NCBI GenBank assembly: GCA_965234685.1
Contig: OZ248539.1
Location: forward strand, 1 to 64,000
DNA length: 64,000 bases
Direction of reading: 5' to 3'
Source of the DNA: Fimbriimonas planktonicus
Lineage (GTDB): Bacteria > Armatimonadota > Fimbriimonadia > Fimbriimonadales > Fimbriimonadaceae
Of the stretch, positions 58,765 to 64,000 are shown one piece after another. Each line of letters starts with the position of its first letter. Positions within the stretch are counted from its first letter, which is position 1. The notes under the pieces are model-generated. The model made no database searches, was not told the origin of the DNA, and saw nothing but the letters and a program-made list of their open reading frames with translations. Position numbers and translations under genes: made by a program.

Positions 58765-59400
58765 GTGATACCGTTCGGGTACTTTCCCTCGGTGCGCGTC
58801 GCCTTCCTTTTTGCGTTCGGAGCTCTGGTTACCCTTGCTTCGGCAGATCGCGTGATCACGGTCCCAACGGGAAGGAAGATTCCGTTCAAGGCAGTTCGGG
58901 CGGAGCTTTGGTACGAGCCAACCAAAAACGGCACGACGGAGTACTACTTCGGCACCGGATTGACGGACCTTTTTGACATCGAAGTGCGGACTCAACGACT
59001 GCCGCAACGAGACGTGAATACAGCGGTCGACCTGAGCTACAACATCATCGGCCCGATTCCCGATCTGACCCCGGGCATTAGCATTGGCGTTCAGGACGTT
59101 GCCGATGCGACGGCGGACGGGCGGCGTCCTTATGCCGCGCTGACTTTGCGGCAGACGCTTTCGGCTCTGGATGGAGACGCGAATGGGGACGTCACGTTCG
59201 GCGTTTATGCTGGTGAGCGGGGCGGGGCTTTCATTGGAGTTTCTTTGCCGATTACCACTCGGATTCGCTTGCTCGGCGAGCACAACCGGTACCGGCCTTC
59301 CGGCGGAATTGAGTACACGCCGCAAAAAGGCTTGGCGCTGCGCTACTTTGCTCGCGGCTCGCAGCCGTTTGTGAGCATTTCACTCACTCGGCGATTCTGA
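58765..59400 (+). CDS. Secreted outer-membrane-like protein
   Basis: A 211-residue protein with a signal peptide (cleavage near ASADR) and a beta-rich mature region with alternating aromatic residues, ending SISLTRRF with a C-terminal Phe. It resembles an eight- to ten-strand barrel. No family is recognised. It follows the RtcA-like gene by 3 bases, perhaps in one transcript, and overlaps the convergent plsC by 21 bases. Confidence 0.65.
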   Translation: MIPFGYFPSVRVAFLFAFGALVTLASADRVITVPTGRKIPFKAVRAELWYEPTKNGTTEYYFGTGLTDLFDIEVRTQRLPQRDVNTAVDLSYNIIGPIPDLTPGISIGVQDVADATADGRRPYAALTLRQTLSALDGDANGDVTFGVYAGERGGAFIGVSLPITTRIRLLGEHNRYRPSGGIEYTPQKGLALRYFARGSQPFVSISLTRRF

Positions 59401-60033
59401 ACCGGATTCTGGCGGCTTGATGGTCCAGCCGTTGGCGGCGGCGAGGGCGATGATTTCGCGCTGAAGTCGTTCGTTGAACTTGTCGTCGCTGCCTTCCTCT
59501 GACCAGAGGAACGGCTTGCCGTAGACCAGTGTGGTTTTGGCGCGCTTGCCTTTTCCTTCTCTTGGCATGATCGACTCGGTGCCGTGGATGGCGATGGGGA
59601 CGACCGGTGCGCCGCTGCGGCGGGCGAAGAGGGCGGCGCCGCTGTTGAACTTGCCGAGGGTTGTTCCGTCTCCACGGGTGCCTTCGGGGAAGAGGAGGAG
59701 CGGGTGGCCGTCTTCGAGTCGCTTAAGCCCGGTGCGGATGGCTTCGCGGTCGCTAGCGCCTCGGTGCACCGGGAAGGCGGCGACGCCGTCCATGATTTTG
59801 CCGAAGAACTTGTTCTTCCAAAGTTCTGCTTTGGCCATGGAGGCCATTCGTCGCTTTAGGCCAATGCTGATCGCCGGCGGATCGAGATAGGACACGTGGT
59901 TTGGCGCCAGGATGATGCCGCCGGTGGTAGGCAGGTTTTCTGTGCCAACAACCTTTAGGCCGCCTTTGGTCTGCAAGAAGAACTTCGTAAGCTTGCGGAT
60001 GACGGCATAGATGAGCGGGTTGCCAATGATCAC
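59380..60033 (-). CDS. plsC: 1-acyl-sn-glycerol-3-phosphate acyltransferase
   Basis: Second acylation in phosphatidic acid synthesis. A 217-residue PlsC-like enzyme with the catalytic NHVSYLD (NHx4D motif) and the FPEGTRGDG substrate motif, preceded by a hydrophobic N-terminal helix. VVPIAIHGTESIMP is the third conserved block. It lies alone on the minus strand. Confidence 0.93.
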   Translation of the reverse strand: MIIGNPLIYAVIRKLTKFFLQTKGGLKVVGTENLPTTGGIILAPNHVSYLDPPAISIGLKRRMASMAKAELWKNKFFGKIMDGVAAFPVHRGASDREAIRTGLKRLEDGHPLLLFPEGTRGDGTTLGKFNSGAALFARRSGAPVVPIAIHGTESIMPREGKGKRAKTTLVYGKPFLWSEEGSDDKFNERLQREIIALAAANGWTIKPPESGSESPSE

Positions 60034-60083
60034 AGGCCTTGATGATACTTCCTAACGTTCGCTGAGCCGGGTAAACCTGCGGG

Positions 60084-60869
60084 ATGGCTAACCAACTTGC
60101 CGCTCAGATGTACACCCTTCGGGACTTTGTGAAGACGGGAGAGGGGTTGGATGCGGCTTTGCAGACCTTGCACGGCATCGGATATGCCGGGGTTCAGCTT
60201 TCGGCGATTGGCTGCATGGATGGCGAGAACCCGGAGGTTTCGGCGGCGGCGGCTCGGCAGATGTTGGACAGCCACGGGTTGGTTTGCGCGGCGACGCATC
60301 GGCCTTGGGAGCGGTTGTTGCACCACACGGATGAGGAGATTGAGTTCCACCTGACTTTGGGCTGCACGTATACGGCGATTGGTGGGCTTTGGGGTACTAA
60401 CGACGATCCGGGCAAGTACCACGAGTTTGTCGGGGCTTCGATGGCGGTCGCGGAGAAGCTATCGGCGGCGGGGATTCGGTTTGGGTTCCACAACCATGCC
60501 CACGAGTTCATTTTGGACCGGCATACCGGCAAGACCAACTACGACATCATCATCGACGCTCCGCATATGATGCTGGAGATTGATACCTACTGGATTCAGC
60601 ATGCCGGAATTGATCCGGCGAAGTTCATGTTGCGGTTCCCGGGTCGGTTGCAGGTGATCCATGTTAAGGATAAGGAAGTCGTTTCTGGCGATGGGCCGGT
60701 GATGGCTCCGGTGGGTGAGGGGAACCTGGATTGGGATGCGATTATTGAGGCCGGGAAGGCCGGTGGGGTTGAGTGGTGGACGGTGGAGCAGGATTATTGC
60801 CGACGCGATCCGTTTGACTGTTTAGCTTCAAGTTTCGACTATTTGGTAGCGCGTGGTTTAGCGGGCTGA
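60084..60869 (+). CDS. Sugar phosphate isomerase/epimerase, second copy
   Basis: A 261-residue TIM-barrel protein of the same superfamily as the gene at 39869. MANQLAAQMYTLRDFVKTGE, FGFHNHAHEFI (metal-site strand), MMLEIDTYWIQHAG and VIHVKDKEVV are recognisable. It overlaps cutC by TGATG. Codon choice is richer in TTT, TTG and GGG than in the surrounding genes. Confidence 0.88.
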   Translation: MANQLAAQMYTLRDFVKTGEGLDAALQTLHGIGYAGVQLSAIGCMDGENPEVSAAAARQMLDSHGLVCAATHRPWERLLHHTDEEIEFHLTLGCTYTAIGGLWGTNDDPGKYHEFVGASMAVAEKLSAAGIRFGFHNHAHEFILDRHTGKTNYDIIIDAPHMMLEIDTYWIQHAGIDPAKFMLRFPGRLQVIHVKDKEVVSGDGPVMAPVGEGNLDWDAIIEAGKAGGVEWWTVEQDYCRRDPFDCLASSFDYLVARGLAG

Positions 60870-61606
60870 TGCTGGTTGAGATCGTTTGTTGCCGGGTGGC
60901 CGATGTGGTGGCGGCGCGGCAGGCGGGGGCGCATCGGGTGGAGCTTTGCTCGGCGATTGAGCTCGGCGGGTTGACGCCGTCTTATGGTTTGACGGTCGAT
61001 GCTCTTGAGGTCGGGCTGCCGATTTTGGCCATGATCCGGCCCCGAGGGGCGGGATTTCTTTATGACAACTCCGACTTTCAGGTGATGAAGGCGGACGTTT
61101 TGGCTTTGTCTCGCTTGCCGATCGCCGGGTTTGTGACCGGGGTTTTGTTGGCGGATGGTCGGCTGGACTTGGTCCGTATGGCGGAGCTTCGTGCTTTGGC
61201 TCCGGATATGGATTGGGTTTGTCACCGGGCTTTTGATGCGGTTCCTGATCCGTTTGCGGCTCTGGATCAGTTGGTGGAGCTCGGCTTTACGCGGGTTTTG
61301 ACCAGTGGCCAGCGGCCTCGGGCTACGGAGGCTGTTTCGCTGGTTCGGGATTTGGTTGCCTATGCGGGTGACCGGATCGAGGTTTTGCCCGCGGGCGGGT
61401 TGCGGCCGCATAACGTTGCCTCGTTTGTCGCCGCCGCCGGGGTTTCGCAGGTTCATTTGGCTCCGTTTGGTTGGATGCCGGATGTTTCGACGGTCCGCGC
61501 TCGGGAGGCGGGGATTGGGTACGGGATCCCGGAGGTTCCGCGAGAGGACGCCTTCCGGGAGATCGACGGCGACGCGGTGCGGGCGGTTGTGACGGCTTTT
61601 TCTTGA
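60869..61606 (+). CDS. cutC: Copper homeostasis protein CutC
   Basis: A 245-residue TIM-barrel CutC, implicated in copper tolerance but possibly an enzyme. Conserved parts: EIVCCRVADVVAARQAGAHR, ELCSAIELGGLTPSYG, ILAMIRPRGAGFLYD, VCHRAFDAVPDPFAAL and VLTSGQRPRATEAV. It begins on the ATG overlapping the isomerase stop, so both are coupled. G- and T-rich codons resemble the isomerase gene. Following 195 bases hold the promoter of the amidase gene. Confidence 0.95.
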   Translation: MLVEIVCCRVADVVAARQAGAHRVELCSAIELGGLTPSYGLTVDALEVGLPILAMIRPRGAGFLYDNSDFQVMKADVLALSRLPIAGFVTGVLLADGRLDLVRMAELRALAPDMDWVCHRAFDAVPDPFAALDQLVELGFTRVLTSGQRPRATEAVSLVRDLVAYAGDRIEVLPAGGLRPHNVASFVAAAGVSQVHLAPFGWMPDVSTVRAREAGIGYGIPEVPREDAFREIDGDAVRAVVTAFS

Positions 61607-61758
61607 CCGCGTTTTTTATTATTTAATGTTCCCGCCTTAGGCGCGAAACATAAATTTCTGTTTTCGGGTCCGTTTTCGGGCATCTGTACCCTTAAGTTTT
61701 TGGGGCGGGGAAAAGTAAACCTAGTGATTTTCGGGGCTTGATCAAGCAACAAAAGCTA

Positions 61759-61787
61759 TTGACGGCAAAAAGCTATTTGCTTACAAT
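61759..61787 (+). promoter_or_regulatory. Promoter of the amidase gene
   Basis: TTGACG (61759-61764), 17-base spacer, TACAAT (61782-61787): near-perfect housekeeping sigma boxes. The -10 ends 14 bases before the ATG at 61802. The spacer holds a second copy of AAAAGCTATT, a direct repeat with 61751-61760. The rest of the upstream gap (61607-61750) shows no gene. Confidence 0.75.
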
Positions 61788-61801
61788 GAGTCTCGTCGCT
61801 C

Positions 61802-62356
61802 ATGAAAAAGCTTTGCATTGATCCGGGTCATGGTTTGGGGAACGTTCGCGGGAATGTGTATGATCCCGGCGCGATTTCGGCGGGGGTGTCGGAGGCGGAT
61901 ATCGTGCTTCAGTACGCCTTGGCGATTCGCTGGCTGGCTAAGGAGCGGGGGCACGATGTCTTCCTCACGCGCGACGATGCGAACGACATTACTCCGGTCG
62001 GGAACCGAAACGAGCTCGCCCAAGGCGCGGGTTGCCAGGTGTTTATCAGCCTTCACTGCAACTCGGGAGTTGTCGCGGCGAACGGAACGGAGACCTACTT
62101 CCGCGATGCGGAGGACAAGGCGCTGGCGCAGAAGATCAACACGGCAGTCGTGAACGCGCTGCAGTTTCGCGATCGAGGAGTGAAGTCCGAACGAGAGTCG
62201 CAACACTCGCGCTTGGCGGTGTTGGACTTCCGAGGCCCGGCCTGCCTGTTGGAGCTTGGGTTCATTTCGAACCAAGCGAATCGGGAGAAGCTGCTGCTCA
62301 GGTCGTCGCGGCTGGCGGTCGGGAACGCGATTTTGGATGTGGTTGAGAAGCTGTAG
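61802..62356 (+). CDS. N-acetylmuramoyl-L-alanine amidase (Amidase_3)
   Basis: A 184-residue zinc amidase that cuts the bond between MurNAc and the peptide in peptidoglycan. Zinc and catalytic motifs: DPGHGLGNVRGNVYDPGAIS with the first His, GVSEADIV with a Glu, SLHCNSG with the second His and LLELGFISN with the catalytic Glu. There is no signal peptide or cell-wall-binding domain, so it may act after lysis, in recycling, or be a domesticated phage-type endolysin. It has its own strong promoter. Confidence 0.92.
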   Translation: MKKLCIDPGHGLGNVRGNVYDPGAISAGVSEADIVLQYALAIRWLAKERGHDVFLTRDDANDITPVGNRNELAQGAGCQVFISLHCNSGVVAANGTETYFRDAEDKALAQKINTAVVNALQFRDRGVKSERESQHSRLAVLDFRGPACLLELGFISNQANREKLLLRSSRLAVGNAILDVVEKL

Positions 62357-62753
62357 GTTTTCCGGAAAGAGAGGTTTCAGAATGCTCAATGGCGGGGGGC
62401 GCCCATTGCGCAAATCTGATTTGGTTTAGTCCGGGGAACCAGATGAGATCACCGGTCGCTCGCCGCCAGGAAATTGACCGATTGTTGGTCAAGAAAACTT
62501 GTCGGGAACTGGGAATTCTTGAACGGTGAGCTCGGCTGTGTAAGGCGACACGCTCGAAGGACGCGACGTCTTGCCGGCCTCGGAAGGCAAGTTCCCTGCG
62601 GGCTTCCATGAGGTCTTCCATCGCCTCAAGAACATTTTGTCGGGCTTCCTCTCGGGTCTTCCCTTGTGAGAATGCGCCGGGAACCTCTGGGATTGTCGCA
62701 ATCCAGAAGTTGTCTTCGCCCATTTCGAACATGATGGTCAGTTCAACGCCCAC
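62298..62753 (-). CDS. HicB-like antitoxin fused by frame decay to hicA remnants
   Basis: The first 75 residues (GTG start) are a HicB-type antitoxin fold: FEMGEDNFWIATIPEVPGAF, SQGKTREEARQNVLEAMEDL, then MEARRELAFRGRQDVASFE. The usual stop after this point is missing and the frame continues through what looks like decayed hicA sequence into the 3' end of the convergent amidase gene (58-base overlap). The GTG is supported by TATACT 6 bases upstream. Functional status uncertain. Confidence 0.5.
   Translation of the reverse strand: MGVELTIMFEMGEDNFWIATIPEVPGAFSQGKTREEARQNVLEAMEDLMEARRELAFRGRQDVASFERVALHSRAHRSRIPSSRQVFLTNNRSISWRRATGDLIWFPGLNQIRFAQWAPPAIEHSETSLSGKPTASQPHPKSRSRPPAATT
62386..62490 (-). 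pseudogene. Remnant of a hicA-type toxin gene
   Basis: Two minus-strand frames together give a HicA-like ending: one reads FLAASDRSSHL and later CAMGAPRH-stop, the other IWFPGLNQI. In intact HicA proteins the order is FLREG-HS-IW-NP-NQ-PRH. The pieces are in order but in different frames, as expected after two small indels. There is no intact toxin frame. Recognition is by eye and moderate. Confidence 0.35.
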
Positions 62754-62777
62754 GGCTTAAGTATAAGCCAGCTTAAG
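62754..62777 (-). promoter_or_regulatory. hicBA promoter and candidate HicB operator
   Basis: TATACT on the minus strand (62765-62760) lies 6 bases before the hicB GTG. It is embedded in GGCTTA-AGTA-TAAGCC (62754-62769), an inverted repeat, and GCTTAAG occurs twice, 16 bases apart (62755-62761 and 62771-62777). Such paired sites are expected for autoregulation by the antitoxin. Confidence 0.45.
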
Positions 62778-62870
62778 GGACTGCGGTGGGTAGAAATCGG
62801 ATGGCGGTTTCGGCAGAGAATTGAAATGGGCTCGGGCAAGCGATCATGGATTGCCCGAACGCGGTAAGTG

Positions 62871-64000
62871 CTAGAAACGAATGGGCACGGTCAACCCTGC
62901 GAAGAGGAAGTTATGGTTCGTCGTGAAATTCCGCGCGTAACCTACTACCACCCAGTCATCGAGGAGCGACGCAACGATCCCTCCGGCTTGTTGCGAGGTG
63001 CCGGTTCCGTTGTCTACTCCCAACGGGAACCATGTGATTCCGAGTCCAACTGACCCAAGCCGATTGGCAACGAGGTTTCGGGTGTGATTCTTAAACAGGA
63101 AGTTGATCGTCGGCGCGAACTTCAGCCGATTGCTGTTTTCCTGGGCGTATCCAACATAGGTCACGGTACGAACCGGTGTCCAGCCTAGTGAGTAGGCGTA
63201 GCTTGACTGGTCGAGAATAACCGACTTTGCTTTCGGATTTGAGATCGGGGCCGAAGTGACGACGACGTTCACGCGGTCGCCATTGGTCAGGTCCAGCGGA
63301 AAATCTGGGGTGATCGATCCGCCAGTTGGTCCGATGCGCTTTACACTATTCTCGCTTGCGCTAAGGATCTCAGTTGCGGTTTGTTCAGAGACCGTGCTTG
63401 TCGATCCAAAATCTGTGGACTGTTTAATGCGGCTGAGAAACTCGGTGGGTAGTGCCTTAAGGGTCTTTTCGACGGCTAGCTTGACATCCTTCACTTCATC
63501 GGCGGCCCCGGCAACGGTGCTGACAAGCGTGCCGACGTCGCTGAGGAGTTTGATCGCAGAAGTGTAGGCAGCCTGTGGGCTGAGGTTCTTCAGGTCATTC
63601 AGTGCCTTCAATTGCTCGATGATGTTCTGAACCTTCGCGTCGTTCGGCAGCTTGGCACGAAGCTTTTCGATCGGGCCATCAATCTCCTTTCGAATCGCGA
63701 CCTCGAGGTCAGCGACAATCTGGTCATTGAGCTTTTTGATGGCAGCTTTCAAGTTGCTTTCCGTCAGGTTGTTCGCCAGGGCGAGGTCACTTGCGCTCAC
63801 GTTGAAGAGTTCGAACACGGAACCGGGATAGGTTCGTCCCTGCCGGGCTTCGCGGGACTGGCTCACATTGATGGTGATAGTGAACTTCTCCTCCTCCGTC
63901 TTTTCTCTAAGCTTCTTAGCTAGTCGATCGACTTCGAATTTAACCGCCTCGAAATAAATCGCATACCCTTTTTGGGCGTCCTGTTCGCTGGCTGCTTGCC
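62871..64000 (-). CDS. Barrel protein with coiled-coil region, cut by the window edge
   Basis: Minus-strand gene open to the right edge; 375 residues visible, its start lies beyond 64000. The upstream visible part (QDAQKGYAIYFEAVKFEVDR) is continuous in frame with the rest, so the apparent start at 63866 is not the true one. A helical region with heptad-like leucines (LKAAIKKLNDQIVADLEVAI, VQNIIEQLKALNDLKN) is followed by a beta-rich part ending LTVPIRF with a terminal Phe, like an outer-membrane barrel. It may be a trimeric or tethered surface protein. No family recognised. Confidence 0.7.
   Translation of the reverse strand, partial: QAASEQDAQKGYAIYFEAVKFEVDRLAKKLREKTEEEKFTITINVSQSREARQGRTYPGSVFELFNVSASDLALANNLTESNLKAAIKKLNDQIVADLEVAIRKEIDGPIEKLRAKLPNDAKVQNIIEQLKALNDLKNLSPQAAYTSAIKLLSDVGTLVSTVAGAADEVKDVKLAVEKTLKALPTEFLSRIKQSTDFGSTSTVSEQTATEILSASENSVKRIGPTGGSITPDFPLDLTNGDRVNVVVTSAPISNPKAKSVILDQSSYAYSLGWTPVRTVTYVGYAQENSNRLKFAPTINFLFKNHTRNLVANRLGSVGLGITWFPLGVDNGTGTSQQAGGIVASLLDDWVVVGYARNFTTNHNFLFAGLTVPIRF

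Noticed and set aside
60839..61456. 205-codon minus-strand frame rich in Arg, Pro and Gln opposite cutC
   Set aside because: Composition and position are those of an antisense shadow of a G-rich gene.
1..64000. CRISPR arrays, tRNA or rRNA genes, insertion sequences, prophage genes
   Set aside because: No repeat-spacer pattern, cloverleaf with CCA end, transposase or phage gene was seen in reading the window on both strands.

Overview
The window looks like the start of a circular bacterial chromosome rotated to dnaA: base 1 is the A of the dnaA ATG. GC content is moderately high. The mix of genes is diderm (outer-membrane-type beta-barrels, M16 peptidase, TspO, type IV pilin-like protein) combined with genes typical of Terrabacteria (CdaA/CdaR c-di-AMP genes, PadR, DUF1385, a large SARP-like STAND regulator). 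My best guess is Armatimonadota, class Fimbriimonadia. This is inferred from gene content only. I see no rRNA, tRNA, insertion sequence, prophage or CRISPR array. Almost the whole window is dense, ordinary chromosomal coding sequence.

Layout. 1-8.2 kb: dnaA, DinB-like, creatininase-like, a barrel protein, then a translation block (hflX, prmC, def, fmt) and a beta-propeller protein. 8.2-14.2 kb: membrane protein and M16 peptidase on the minus strand, divergent from aroG; zinc-ribbon protein and pilin-like protein. 14.2-24.2 kb: ileS-lspA, amt, GNAT, pheA, cdaA-cdaR-GNAT, padR. 24.2-31.6 kb: secreted HExxH protein, hydrolase, CHAP-like protein, tspO, SARP/STAND regulator, acidic protein. 31.7-35.3 kb: a UvrA split into two genes with a small membrane-protein gene between them. 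35.3-38.4 kb: DUF1287, then the overlapping operon pxpB-pxpA-pxpC-mgsA. 38.4-51.1 kb: dut, TPR protein, sugar isomerase, lpdA, histidine kinase-queF, sugar kinase-like, acs-argB-acyltransferase, metallophosphatase. 51.2-64 kb: YHS protein, DUF1385-secG, pfkA, transglutaminase, efp, a two-CW-like membrane protein, an rtcA-like gene, plsC, isomerase-cutC, amidase, a decayed hicBA pair, and a barrel protein running off the right edge.

Main points of interest. (1) UvrA is cut exactly at the junction of its two ABC ATPase modules, with a multi-pass membrane protein gene and its promoter in between. (2) Many genes carry a TANNNT -10 hexamer ending only 6-10 bases before the start codon, some with a matching -35 box, which points to widespread leaderless mRNAs. 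(3) IleS keeps the fold of its C-terminal zinc ribbon but has lost three of the four cysteines. (4) The RtcA-like cyclase lacks the catalytic histidine and the family signature. (5) A perfect 17-base palindrome covers the -10 and start codon of a secreted HExxH protein next to a PadR regulator. (6) The terminator of amt lies inside the coding sequence of lspA.

Many neighbouring genes overlap by ATGA, TTGA, TAATG or TGATG, so translational coupling is common here. Functional statements rest on motif recognition by eye; no database search was run.
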